From assembly GCF_900454495.1 (NCBI RefSeq), contig NZ_UGSI01000001.1, positions 2,480,001 through 2,544,000 of the forward strand: 64,000 nt of DNA, written 5' to 3'. A program made the position numbers and the translations under genes. Shown piece by piece: positions 8,246 to 16,993 of the stretch (position 1 is its first letter; every line of letters starts with the position of its first letter). This DNA is from Paenibacillus macerans (GTDB lineage: Bacteria; Bacillota; Bacilli; Paenibacillales; Paenibacillaceae). The notes under the pieces were generated by a model. That model worked only from the letters and a program-made list of their open reading frames with translations. It did no database searches and was not told the DNA's origin.

Positions 8246-9418
8246 TTATTTCCCTGCGGCTCCCGCCGCCCGGGCGATTCGGATCACCGCTTCGCTGACG
8301 GCACGGCTCACGCTCTTGTCGAAAGCGTCCGGAACGATGTAGTGTTCATTCCGTTCCTCATCCTTCACCAGCCCGGCGATGCCTTGAGCTGCGGCAAGCT
8401 TCATCTCGTCCGTAATATCCCGGGCTCTTGCCTCCAAAGCGCCTCTGAAAATACCCGGGAATACCAGCAGATTATTGATTTGATTGGGAAAATCGGATCT
8501 GCCTGTCGCCACAATTCTTGCTCCGCCTTGATAAGCATCCTCTGGCATAATTTCCGGCACCGGGTTGGCGAGAGCGAAAACGATGCTGTCCGGATTCATC
8601 GTTTGCACCATTTCCTTTGTCAACACCCCTTCAACCGACACCCCAATGAAGACATCCTTGCCTTTAATGATTTCATCAAGAGTTCCTGTCTCAAAATCTC
8701 TGTTCGTGACTTTTGCGATTCTTTCCTGGGCCTCGTTCATTGATCCGGCGTTTTCCGAAATCGCGCCGTCGATATCGCACAGCACAATATGCTTCGCCCC
8801 CGCCGCAAGCAGCAGTTTCGCGATGGCGATACCCGACGCGCCCGCGCCATTGATCACGATGCGTATGCCATCCAGAGCTTTATCAACAATCTTCATGGCG
8901 TTGTACAGACCCGCGAGCACCGCAACCGCAGTCCCGTGCTGGTCGTCATGGTATACGGGAATATTCAGCGTTTCCTTCAGCTTATCCTCGATGTAGAAGC
9001 ATTCAGGCGCTTTAATATCCTCCAGATGAATACCTCCGAAACCGGGTGCGATGACTTGAACGGTTCTTACAATTTCATCGGGATCAAGGCTGTCGATACA
9101 GATCGGGAATGCGTTTACGTTGCCAAACTCCTTAAGCAGCAGCGCTTTGCCTTCTATGACGGGCAATCCCCCCTCGGGACCGATATTGCCAAGCCCCAAA
9201 ACGGCCGTCCCGTTCGTTAGAATGGCGACGGTGTTGCCTTTAATCGTGTACTCATAGGCCTTTTCTTTGTCTTTAGCAATTTCTTTGCAAGGTTCCGCTA
9301 CCCCCGGCGTATACGCCAGCGCTAGATCGTGCTTGTTATTAAGCGGAATTTTCGCTGCAATTTGCAGCTTGCCGTTGCTCACCCTGTGCGCCTGTAGCGC
9401 TTCTTCCCTTATGCTCAT
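8246..9418 (-). CDS. NAD(P)-dependent malic enzyme, probable oxaloacetate decarboxylase of the citrate pathway
   Basis: 390 residues from ATG at 9418, preceded by GGAGG nine bases upstream; an upstream TTG extension is not needed. Signature segments are LALAYTPGVAEPCKEI near residue 30, VYHDDQHGTAVAVLAGL with the metal-binding DD near 150, and the Rossmann INGAGASGIAIAKLL near 180. Malic enzymes oxidatively decarboxylate malate; relatives in citrate clusters of lactic acid bacteria (CitM) decarboxylate oxaloacetate to pyruvate. Its place between citF and citC, with no oadABG genes, favours that role here. That role is inference. Confidence 0.92.
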   Translation of the reverse strand: MSIREEALQAHRVSNGKLQIAAKIPLNNKHDLALAYTPGVAEPCKEIAKDKEKAYEYTIKGNTVAILTNGTAVLGLGNIGPEGGLPVIEGKALLLKEFGNVNAFPICIDSLDPDEIVRTVQVIAPGFGGIHLEDIKAPECFYIEDKLKETLNIPVYHDDQHGTAVAVLAGLYNAMKIVDKALDGIRIVINGAGASGIAIAKLLLAAGAKHIVLCDIDGAISENAGSMNEAQERIAKVTNRDFETGTLDEIIKGKDVFIGVSVEGVLTKEMVQTMNPDSIVFALANPVPEIMPEDAYQGGARIVATGRSDFPNQINNLLVFPGIFRGALEARARDITDEMKLAAAQGIAGLVKDEERNEHYIVPDAFDKSVSRAVSEAVIRIARAAGAAGK

Positions 9419-9481
9419 TTGTCCCAACCTCCAGCATGAACATGTAATATTGATCCAGATCCGTTCGGCTCTTATCGTTCC

Positions 9482-11032
9482 TTACTTGACCTGGCGTATA
9501 ACATCGATAACCGACCCGTCCCTGTATTTGACAATGCCTACGACCTTATCCGCCCACTTGATCGGCTCAGGATGGCCAACGACCCGGTTTGCCTTTTCCT
9601 TTAGCTCTTCGATGGACACAACCGGGAGTTTGGCCGACTTCAGGTTATTCAGCAAATCTTGCCGCAGCGGATTGACCGCAATGCCTTGGTCTGTTACCAG
9701 AACATCCACCGTATGACCCGGCGTTATAATCGTATTGACCCTGTCCAAAATCGATGGCATGCGACCGCGGATGAGCGGCGCGACAATAATGGATACGGCC
9801 GCTCCCGCTGCTGTATCGCAATGGCCTCCGGAGGCTCCCCGAATCATACCGTCGGAGCCTGTGATAACATTCACATTAAACTCCAGATCAATCTCAAGGG
9901 CGCTCAATACAACTACGTCCAACTGGTGGGCCGCACATCCCGCGTTGTCGGGGCTCGCATAATACTCGGCGTCGATTTGGTGGTGGAACCTGTTGTTCTT
10001 TAAGGATTCCACCGCCCTCAGGTCAAAGCTCTGGACATCCAGCAGCCTGTGAATCAACCCCTCTTCATGGAGATCGACGATTTGCTGGGTAATTCCGCCA
10101 AGAGCGAAACTGGCCTTGACGTTCGCGGCAAGCATCTTTTCCCGCAAGAACCGTGTAGTAGCCAGAGAGGCTCCTCCGGACCCGGTCTGCATCGAAAAGC
10201 CGTCGTAAAAATAGCCGGAGGCACCGATTACGTCGGCAGCATGCCTTGCGATCAGCAGTTCCTTCGGATTGCTGGTGTACCGGGTTGCACCCGATACAAT
10301 GCCCTTGGGATCGCCGATACAATCCACCACCACCACATAATCCACCTGAGATTCAGGTATCGCAAAGGGCACATTCGGGTAACTTACAAGATTGTCAGTA
10401 ATGAGAACGACATTCTTGGCATGCTGGGCGTCTACTTTGGCATAACCGAGCGAACCGCACGCGGAGGCCGCATCGTTTCCTCTGGAATAGCCGTTGGCGT
10501 TTCCGTAAGGATCGCAGGAAGGCACGCCCAGAAAGGCGACGTCAATCGGACATTCTCCCGACGCAATAGCACGCGCCCGTCCGCCATGGGAATTGATTAT
10601 GACGGGAATGTCAAACATCCCGCGGGAGTAAGCATGGGCAAGCTCGCCTCTCAGTCCGCTTGTTTCGATTCTGCGGACAACACCGCTTTGGATATGCTTT
10701 ACCAGAGGGGCATGGATGTCGGTGAGGGAACTGGCCGCAACGGTAAGATCGCGAATACCCATTTTGGCGATAACATCCATAACCATATTGACGATATAAT
10801 CCCCGTTCCGGAAGTGATGGTGGAAGGATATCGTCATTCCATCCTTTAAGCCGGTCGCTTCAATGACCTGTTCGATGGAGCCCATGACTTTGTCCCTGGA
10901 CGGGTTATGCTGTCGGTCCTTCGATCTCTCCGTATTTTTATACTGGCCGTTGGCCGCTTTCTCGCGGTAGGGGACAAGCGGTCCGATCCCGTCAATAAAC
11001 GATGGAATCTCTCTTCCCGCCTCGTTAAACAT
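9482..11032 (-). CDS. citF: Citrate lyase alpha subunit CitF (citrate CoA-transferase)
   Basis: 516 residues from ATG at 11032, placed by AAAGG eight bases upstream; a GTG nine bases earlier is an alternative. CitF exchanges acetyl for citryl on the acyl carrier subunit. Recognisable segments include GLKDGMTISFHHHFRNGDY near residue 60, CDPYGNANGY, VDCIGDPKGIVSGATR, and the late DGMIRGASGGHCDTAAGA. The enzyme works in the cytoplasm in the CitDEF complex. It follows citE with a 19-base gap. Confidence 0.95.
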   Translation of the reverse strand: MFNEAGREIPSFIDGIGPLVPYREKAANGQYKNTERSKDRQHNPSRDKVMGSIEQVIEATGLKDGMTISFHHHFRNGDYIVNMVMDVIAKMGIRDLTVAASSLTDIHAPLVKHIQSGVVRRIETSGLRGELAHAYSRGMFDIPVIINSHGGRARAIASGECPIDVAFLGVPSCDPYGNANGYSRGNDAASACGSLGYAKVDAQHAKNVVLITDNLVSYPNVPFAIPESQVDYVVVVDCIGDPKGIVSGATRYTSNPKELLIARHAADVIGASGYFYDGFSMQTGSGGASLATTRFLREKMLAANVKASFALGGITQQIVDLHEEGLIHRLLDVQSFDLRAVESLKNNRFHHQIDAEYYASPDNAGCAAHQLDVVVLSALEIDLEFNVNVITGSDGMIRGASGGHCDTAAGAAVSIIVAPLIRGRMPSILDRVNTIITPGHTVDVLVTDQGIAVNPLRQDLLNNLKSAKLPVVSIEELKEKANRVVGHPEPIKWADKVVGIVKYRDGSVIDVIRQVK

Positions 11033-11051
11033 AACATTCACCTTTTTTCGC

Positions 11052-11924
11052 TTATATTTTTACAGCAGCCGCAAGATCCAGCACCCTGCGGGCCCGCTCC
11101 ACGATCGGTTTGTCAATCATCTTCCCGTTCAGGCTGATGACACCGGAACCGTTGGCTTCCGCTTCTTCTATAGCTTCAATAACATGCTGCGCTTTCTCCA
11201 CTTCATCTTCCGTCGGCGAATAGATCCGATGGACAATTTCGATCTGGCGCGGATTGATGATCGATTTACCGTCAAAACCAAGCTGCTTGATCAGCTTCAC
11301 TTCCCCCGCGAATCCTTCATCATCCTTCACGTTGGAGAATACGGTATCGACCGCGGCTATCCCCGCTGCCCTGGCGGCGAATAAGACGAAGCTGCGGGCC
11401 GTAAGCAGTTCGATTCCCTCCCGGGAACGGGTTGTCTTCAGATCCGTTACGAAATCTTCCGCTCCGATCGCGATCCCGATCAGTCGGCTGCTTGCCGTGG
11501 CAATCCGCTCGGCGTTCAAGGCCCCCTTGGCGCTTTCGATAGCCGCAAACAGTTTGATGGTGCCGCAAGGCAAACCAATCTTTGTCTCAATCTCGGATAT
11601 CAGCTCATCCGCTTCGACCACATCTGCGGGCGTTTCGGTTTTGGGCAGCCGGATTGCATCCGGCTTGGCTCTTACGATGGCTTCGAAATCGTCTCTTCCG
11701 TAGGGGGTATTAAGCGGGTTGACTCTTACCAGGATCTCGGTGCTGCCGAAATCCAATGTCTTCAAGGCATGATAGACGAGAAGACGTGCGGCGTCCTTCT
11801 CATTCAGCGAAACGGAATCCTCCAGGTCAATCATTATGGAATCCGCGCCGTATATATGAGCATCCCGGATCATTCCCGGGTTATTGCCAGGTACATAAAG
11901 CATCGTTCTTCTAAGCCTGCTCAT
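11052..11924 (-). CDS. citE: Citrate lyase beta subunit CitE (citryl-ACP lyase)
   Basis: 290 residues of the HpcH/HpaI aldolase family. The start LRRTMLYVPGNNPGM, the metal-site segment DSIMIDLEDSV near residue 30, and GFDGKSIINPRQIEIVH near 215 are diagnostic. It cleaves citryl-ACP into oxaloacetate and acetyl-ACP. ATG at 11924 abuts the citD stop at 11925 and uses a GGGAGGAG site inside the end of citD. Confidence 0.96.
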   Translation of the reverse strand: MSRLRRTMLYVPGNNPGMIRDAHIYGADSIMIDLEDSVSLNEKDAARLLVYHALKTLDFGSTEILVRVNPLNTPYGRDDFEAIVRAKPDAIRLPKTETPADVVEADELISEIETKIGLPCGTIKLFAAIESAKGALNAERIATASSRLIGIAIGAEDFVTDLKTTRSREGIELLTARSFVLFAARAAGIAAVDTVFSNVKDDEGFAGEVKLIKQLGFDGKSIINPRQIEIVHRIYSPTEDEVEKAQHVIEAIEEAEANGSGVISLNGKMIDKPIVERARRVLDLAAAVKI

Positions 11925-12218
11925 TTATTTCTCCTCCCATGGGCGGAGGTTCCCATCAACCGCACGGCCTACCGCTGTCTTGACTCTTGCTTGAATGGTG
12001 CAATCCAGAGCGCCTTTGTCATTGGCCCGCACCAATACGTCCTTGACTCCCAATCCTTCCAGCGTTTCCCGGATTACTTTGCGGATTTGACCGCCAAACT
12101 GGTTTTCAACCGTGCTGACAAGTTCGATCTCGATCCCTCTGCCATCATTATCTTCGACGGCAATGGATATGTCGCTTGATTCCAGCGTGCCTGCAATAGC
12201 CGTCTGTTTGATCTTCAC
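11925..12218 (-). CDS. citD: Citrate lyase acyl carrier protein CitD (gamma subunit)
   Basis: 97 residues from GTG at 12218, chosen because AGAGG lies eight bases before it and because this start places the prosthetic-group serine in AGTLESSDI at residue 14, as in characterised CitD proteins; a GTG three codons earlier would shift it to 17. The protein carries the CoA-like arm that shuttles acetyl and citryl groups. It is the first lyase subunit gene after the sensor kinase gene, 42 bases downstream. Confidence 0.95.
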   Translation of the reverse strand: MKIKQTAIAGTLESSDISIAVEDNDGRGIEIELVSTVENQFGGQIRKVIRETLEGLGVKDVLVRANDKGALDCTIQARVKTAVGRAVDGNLRPWEEK

Positions 12219-12260
12219 ATGAAACACCTCTTTTGATAATGTGCTTTTTGTAATGCCGAT

Positions 12261-14507
12261 TTACGAGGACCGGAAAATGTCACCGATCACCCTTGCCAAT
12301 CCCGAGCCCGTAACTGGTTTGCACATATAATCGTCTATAATCAGACGTTCCTTGTACCGGGTAACATTTTCCTCGACCAATCCCGTCACCAGGATGATCT
12401 TGATCCGGGGATGCAGCGCCTTCATCCGTTCCGCAAGCTCCAGACCTTTAAGGTAAGGCATAGCCTGGTCAGTAATGACAACGTCAAACCGGGTCGGAGC
12501 CTGCTCGAAAATTTTCAGCGCTTCGATGCTGTCTTGCTCAGGGAACACCTTGTAGCCCACCGACTCAAGACCTCTTCTCATGGCCCTCAATACTTTCCTG
12601 TCGTCATCGATCAACAGAATGCTTTTGGGCTCTACAGTAACGGGCGGCAAATCCGATTGCCGGCCGGCAATCAGCGAACGTGCCTGAGCGAGGTAGACCG
12701 TAAAGGAGCTTCCTTTCCCTTCTGCACTATCCACGGTAATAAAGCCATTGTGATTTTTGATGATGCCGTAAACGATGAACAGTCCCAGCCCAGTGCCTTC
12801 GCCTGCAACCTTTGTCGTAAAGAACGGGTCGAAGATTCGAGACATGGTGTCCTTGCTCATCCCGTGACCCGTATCGGAAATAGAAAGTTTCACATATGCG
12901 CCAGACGTATCAGTTACTTCGTCCTGAATTTGCTCAAGCTCCTGTGCGGGCACATTCTCCAGCGTGACATTCAATACTCCGCCGTTATATTTCATGGCAT
13001 GACAGGCATTGTTGCACAAATTCATAATTACCTGCTGAATCTGTACTTTATTGGCAAGAATCGCCGATGAGCCGCCCTTCTTTTCGAAAATCACTTTGAT
13101 ATTGGGGGAAATAATCGGCTTCACCAGATTCAGCGTTTCAGCAATAAGTTCTTCTAAACTTACGGCTGCATGCTTGCCTTTACCGCTGTCGGTACGGCTG
13201 AAGACGAGAATCTGCTCGATGATGTTCCTGCCCTTCTCGGAAGCTTCGTAGATTTCGTTCACATACTCATGGATCTCATCCTTGGGGTCAAGCTTGTGCA
13301 AAATGATTTCAGAATAACCCTGAATCGGAGTCAACAGGTTGTTGAAATTATGGGCAATGCCCCCGGTAAGCATGCCGAGTTCCTGAAGTTTCTGGGAATG
13401 CAGCAGCTGCATATCTTTCTTTCTTAATTCCTCGTTGGTGGAATTCAGCTTCCGCAAATATTTGGTTTCCACTTCCAGTGCCGCTTTTTTTCGCTGAGTC
13501 TTCATAATAATGAAGAAAGCGCAGGAAAGGATCAGCAGAATCGTGGCAAAGATCTCAAGGAGCCTAATCCTGCTTTGAGCGATCGGGCCTTTTACCTCTT
13601 CATAATCCATAACGGCGGTAACGACCCAAAAGAACTCATTAAATCGGAGCCTGGAAAAAGATTCGAATTTCTTTGTTTTTTTGAAATCCTTATCCATCCA
13701 CCAGTAAGAATTGTATTCCGCGGACCCTTCCTCCCGGCTCATCTGCATATCTATCAGCCTGTCTAGGTCCTTGTAATCCAGGTTCGGATAGATCCTCTTC
13801 AAGGTCTCAACGGACTTCCCGATATTGTCCCGTTTCGGATTCATAAGATAAATCCCCCGAGCGTTCTTCACATGAATGTAACCTTTCATCCCAACCTTGA
13901 CGGGTTTGACGAGCTGTTCATACAAGGCGTTCAGATCCACGCTGCTGATCAGCATGCCTTCATATTCATTGTCCAGAAATACCGGATGAATAATAGGCAA
14001 TACATACGATTCCGGCTGTTCAAGCTTCGCATCCCCGATCAAAGGTCTCTTTTCCTTCATGGCCCGCTTGATATCCTCGTTGACCAGGTCATAAATTTTT
14101 TGGGCTTCGGCATCGTTCATTCGGGGATAGGTGTTCATTATGCTTCCCGCTCTGTTGATCACAATAATGCTGTTAACCCTTTCTTTCTTGGCCTTGTAAT
14201 AAGCTTCTATCGCTTGTTGTACAGGCCCCGTGTCACTATCCGCCAAACCGGCAGCGACACTGCGGTTTCCCGCCACAATTTCGAGATTGCGGATTTGCTC
14301 CTCAAAGGAAGCCTCCAAATTTTTGCTTGTCAGTTTGGCTATGGTCAGCAGTTGCTCCTCTTGCTGGCGGATCACCGTCCGTTCGCTGTCCATATAAACC
14401 GAATAAGCCATCCGAACGAGGATCAGAACGATGAATGGAAGCGCAAATAATACTAGGTTATAAGGCAAGCTTTTTCGTTTCAGCTGCTTTCTCAAGTTGA
14501 AATGCAT
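12261..14507 (-). CDS. Membrane hybrid sensor histidine kinase with C-terminal receiver, likely citrate-cluster regulator
   Basis: 748 residues. A transmembrane helix at about 17-38 and another at 318-338 flank an extracytoplasmic double-Cache-like sensor. The HisKA box GGIAHNFNNLL has the phosphorylated histidine at 386; N, G1 and G2 boxes follow (NLCNNACHAM, DTGHGM, GTGLGLF). A receiver domain from about 628 has acidic residues ILLIDDD and phospho-acceptor D680 in VVITDQAMP. The gene lies inside the cit operon between the carrier and citD, so it probably senses citrate or a related acid. Known firmicute citrate systems use CitST or CitA/B kinases without a fused receiver, so this arrangement is unusual. 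Confidence 0.9.
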   Translation of the reverse strand: MHFNLRKQLKRKSLPYNLVLFALPFIVLILVRMAYSVYMDSERTVIRQQEEQLLTIAKLTSKNLEASFEEQIRNLEIVAGNRSVAAGLADSDTGPVQQAIEAYYKAKKERVNSIIVINRAGSIMNTYPRMNDAEAQKIYDLVNEDIKRAMKEKRPLIGDAKLEQPESYVLPIIHPVFLDNEYEGMLISSVDLNALYEQLVKPVKVGMKGYIHVKNARGIYLMNPKRDNIGKSVETLKRIYPNLDYKDLDRLIDMQMSREEGSAEYNSYWWMDKDFKKTKKFESFSRLRFNEFFWVVTAVMDYEEVKGPIAQSRIRLLEIFATILLILSCAFFIIMKTQRKKAALEVETKYLRKLNSTNEELRKKDMQLLHSQKLQELGMLTGGIAHNFNNLLTPIQGYSEIILHKLDPKDEIHEYVNEIYEASEKGRNIIEQILVFSRTDSGKGKHAAVSLEELIAETLNLVKPIISPNIKVIFEKKGGSSAILANKVQIQQVIMNLCNNACHAMKYNGGVLNVTLENVPAQELEQIQDEVTDTSGAYVKLSISDTGHGMSKDTMSRIFDPFFTTKVAGEGTGLGLFIVYGIIKNHNGFITVDSAEGKGSSFTVYLAQARSLIAGRQSDLPPVTVEPKSILLIDDDRKVLRAMRRGLESVGYKVFPEQDSIEALKIFEQAPTRFDVVITDQAMPYLKGLELAERMKALHPRIKIILVTGLVEENVTRYKERLIIDDYMCKPVTGSGLARVIGDIFRSS

Positions 14508-14553
14508 ACAGGCTCATTCCCTCCGGGCTGTTCCATAAACGGCAAGAAATTGC

Positions 14554-15885
14554 TCAGAGCGTTAGCCAGCGAAGCAGGAAGATAGCCGCGGTTACAGTAG
14601 CCGCGCCGCCTAGACGGGTACACACCTGTGCGAAGGGCATCAATTGCAGCCGGTCACAAGCGGTCAGAATCGCCACATCGCCCGTTCCTCCCTGGCTGCA
14701 GCGGGTTCCGGTAATAATCGCCGCTTCAACCGGGTACATATTCATCCACTTTCCTATAAAATAGCCCGTTGCAACCATAGTGATGACGGTTACGGCAATT
14801 GTAATCAAATAAGCGGGACTCAATACGGAAACTAGGCTTTCCCAAGGTGTTTTAGCCACGCCCATACCAAGCAGCAGCGGGTAAGTTACAGCGACGACGA
14901 AGAAACGCTGCATCATTTGCGCTCCATCTTGAAGCTGCTTTGGCAGAAGATTGAAGTACTTCACAATAACAGCAGCGAATAGCATAACGATTACACCAGG
15001 CAGCCCAACAGCTTCAGCCGCCAAGTTCCCGAGCATGAAAAAACCGACGGCCATGACGGCACCTGTTGCCATTTGGTTCAGGTTGATCGGTTTTTTGTCC
15101 TTGTCTTCCGCATACTTTAATACGTCGCTGTCTCCTGATTTGAGCAATGTGCCATTCCCTGACAGCTCCGGTTTCTTTTGCCCCAATTTGTTCAACAACC
15201 CCGATAAAATAATCGCGCATAAGCTGCCCAGCATCACTGCCGGTAGAACGGCCGCGAAATTTTCTTCCTGTGTTGTGCCTAGAATTTGGCTATAGCCAAT
15301 GGACAGCGGAATCGCACCTTCCCCTACGCCGCCGGCCATAATCGGAACAAGCACATAGAAGAATGTTTTGTAGGCGCCGAGCCCAAGACCGATGCCTGTA
15401 AGCATGCCTGCACCTGTGGCAAGAAGGGTACCGGCAATAATCGGCACGAACAGCTTTACGATCGCATTCACCATTAAATCCCGATTCATCCCGAGAATGC
15501 TGCCGCAAATGACGATGGCAATGTACAGGTACAGGAAGTTGGTTTGTTCCATGAATACGGTAACGGTATCAATTGCTGCTTGCGGCATCAGTCCGGCATA
15601 GACCATATAGGACGGTACGAATGTCGCCAAAATGGGAGCGCCTCCGAGATCCTTAAGGATCGGAATTCGCTTGCCGATTTCGCCCAGAATAAAACCATAA
15701 AGCATCATAATGGATGCGGCCCCGAGCATATCTTGCGGAAAATGACCGCTGTGAATCAGAAAATAGACCACCAGCATAAACGGAATATACACCCCTACCG
15801 GTATGACGCCTCCAATCCGGTAGCTTAACACCTTTTTCCAAACCGGTTGTTGCTGCAGAGGGAGTTCTAACGGATTATTGATCAT
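14554..15885 (-). CDS. 2-hydroxycarboxylate (citrate/malate) transporter, CitS/CimH family
   Basis: 443 residues, about 11 membrane helices. The two family-defining reentrant-loop motifs are present: MAGGVGEGAIPLSIGYS near residue 190 and TRCSQGGTGDVAILTACDRL near 410. 2HCT carriers import citrate or malate by sodium or proton symport or by precursor/product exchange. ATG at 15885 follows an AGAGGAGGAAG site. As first gene of the cit cluster it most likely supplies citrate, but citrate versus malate specificity cannot be read from sequence alone. Confidence 0.93.
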   Translation of the reverse strand: MINNPLELPLQQQPVWKKVLSYRIGGVIPVGVYIPFMLVVYFLIHSGHFPQDMLGAASIMMLYGFILGEIGKRIPILKDLGGAPILATFVPSYMVYAGLMPQAAIDTVTVFMEQTNFLYLYIAIVICGSILGMNRDLMVNAIVKLFVPIIAGTLLATGAGMLTGIGLGLGAYKTFFYVLVPIMAGGVGEGAIPLSIGYSQILGTTQEENFAAVLPAVMLGSLCAIILSGLLNKLGQKKPELSGNGTLLKSGDSDVLKYAEDKDKKPINLNQMATGAVMAVGFFMLGNLAAEAVGLPGVIVMLFAAVIVKYFNLLPKQLQDGAQMMQRFFVVAVTYPLLLGMGVAKTPWESLVSVLSPAYLITIAVTVITMVATGYFIGKWMNMYPVEAAIITGTRCSQGGTGDVAILTACDRLQLMPFAQVCTRLGGAATVTAAIFLLRWLTL

Positions 15886-15925
15886 ATTCTTCCTCCTCTT
15901 AATTAGGGCATTTTTTCACAATCAT

Positions 15926-15941
15926 AAACAAACGCTTTCAT
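15926..15941. promoter_or_regulatory. Candidate cre (CcpA) site before the citrate carrier gene
   Basis: On the minus strand the bases read ATGAAAGCGTTTGTTT, matching the loose cre consensus WTGNAANCGNWNNCWW at all but one fixed position. It lies about 40-55 bases upstream of the carrier start, a position where CcpA would block transcription. Confidence 0.55.
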
Positions 15942-15967
15942 CTCCTGTTGTGATCCAAGTTTGATAC

Positions 15968-16040
15968 TGTCTCGAGACACATCCTCATCATAAAGAGCAA
16001 AGCTTAAAGTATTCTGACTGAATCTTAAAATATTTTAAGA
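15968..16040. promoter_or_regulatory. Palindromes and phased direct repeat in the citrate operon promoter region
   Basis: A perfect 12-bp palindrome TGTCTCGAGACA lies at 15968-15979. Further upstream CTTAAAGTATT (16003) and CTTAAAATATT (16024) form a direct repeat spaced exactly 21 bases, two helical turns, and the second is part of an 18-bp perfect palindrome TCTTAAAATATTTTAAGA (16023-16040). Direct repeats of this spacing suit an OmpR-type response regulator such as the one encoded at 16110-16805. Confidence 0.55.
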
Positions 16041-16051
16041 ATCCCGCCATA

Positions 16052-16092
16052 CAAAAAAACGGCCGGATCGGGAAATCTCCCAATCCAACCGC
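16052..16092 (-). terminator. Terminator of the OmpR-type response regulator gene
   Basis: On the minus strand CGG..GGATTGGGA pairs with TCCC.ATCC..CCG around an AATC-type loop and is followed by seven T. It sits just after the stop at 16110 and separates this gene from the cit operon. Confidence 0.82.
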
Positions 16093-16109
16093 TTGTATTT
16101 CGAGCCTGC

Positions 16110-16805
16110 TTAATCCACGGCGAAACGGTATCCAATACCCCATACGGTCTGTATATGCTTGGGCTTCTCGGGGTTATCCTCGATTTTCATTCGCAAATGC
16201 CGGATGTAGACCATGATCGTATTATCGTCGATCACCGTTTCCTTCCAAACGTTTTGGTACAACTGCTCCTTGCTGAATACTTGGTTGGGATTCTCCATGA
16301 AAAATTTCATCAGCAGAGCTTCCTTGGAAGAAAGCGGCACTTCAGCACCGTTTTTATAAAATGTATAGGATTTCAGATTAAACAGGAACGGACCTTGAGT
16401 CAGCTTCGTATACGCGTCCTTTAATTCGATCAGCTCGCGGTAGCGCTTAATATGGTTTTTGACCTGTGCGCTAAGCACCGACGGACTGAACGGTTTCGTA
16501 ATATAAGCGTCGGCTCCCAGACCAAAACCGATAATCTGATCTGTGTCTTCCTTTTTGCCGCTAAGAAAGATGATGGGCGTATAGATGCCCATGGCCCGGG
16601 TTTTTCCAAGCACGTCATACCCGTCGTAATCATCCATCACGATATCCAATATGATCAGATCAATAGCCTGATTCCGGATTATACTGAGCGCTTCACTTCC
16701 GTTTTCCGCTTGAACCACCTGCATGTTATCGCTTTCAAGTACATTTTTGACAAGCTTTCGAATATAATCTTCATCGTCGGCGATAAGCACCTTGGCTTTA
16801 CTCAT
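16110..16805 (-). CDS. OmpR/PhoB-family response regulator
   Basis: 231 residues. Receiver domain 1-120 with acidic pair D10-D11, phospho-acceptor D54 in LIILDIVMDD and the lysine in ITKPFS; winged-helix domain 135-231 with DDNTIMVYIRHLRMKIED and the terminal VWGIGYRF. ATG at 16805 follows GGGAGTG. No separate kinase gene is beside it; the hybrid kinase in the neighbouring cit operon is the obvious partner candidate. It has its own terminator, so it is transcribed separately from the operon it may control. Confidence 0.93.
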   Translation of the reverse strand: MSKAKVLIADDEDYIRKLVKNVLESDNMQVVQAENGSEALSIIRNQAIDLIILDIVMDDYDGYDVLGKTRAMGIYTPIIFLSGKKEDTDQIIGFGLGADAYITKPFSPSVLSAQVKNHIKRYRELIELKDAYTKLTQGPFLFNLKSYTFYKNGAEVPLSSKEALLMKFFMENPNQVFSKEQLYQNVWKETVIDDNTIMVYIRHLRMKIEDNPEKPKHIQTVWGIGYRFAVD

Positions 16806-16870
16806 TCCCTTGCTGCACTCCCTTTGTCAAAAATCATGCCTCTCCCCTGTTAAGAAAACATCCGCTCCCT

Positions 16871-16903
16871 ATTATAACATTAACTTGTGAATTAATGCAC
16901 AAG
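16871..16903. promoter_or_regulatory. Promoter and inverted repeat upstream of the OmpR-type regulator
   Basis: On the minus strand a perfect TATAAT -10 box lies at 16876-16871, and an inverted repeat CTTGTG (16884-16889) / CACAAG (16898-16903) overlaps the expected -35 region, a plausible operator. Confidence 0.45.
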
Positions 16904-16956
16904 GCGATGACAAAAATGGGACAATGGGCTGGTATAAGGAGTGAGCTCCCTGGAAC

Positions 16957-16986
16957 GAAAAAAGCCCGCTCGTGGAGCGGGCTTAT
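16957..16986 (-). terminator. Terminator of the sugar ABC importer operon
   Basis: On the minus strand the stem AGCCCGCTC/GAGCGGGCT with a three-base loop is followed by TTTTTT. It lies right after the substrate-binding protein stop at 16994. Confidence 0.92.
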
Positions 16987-16993
16987 AGCTACC

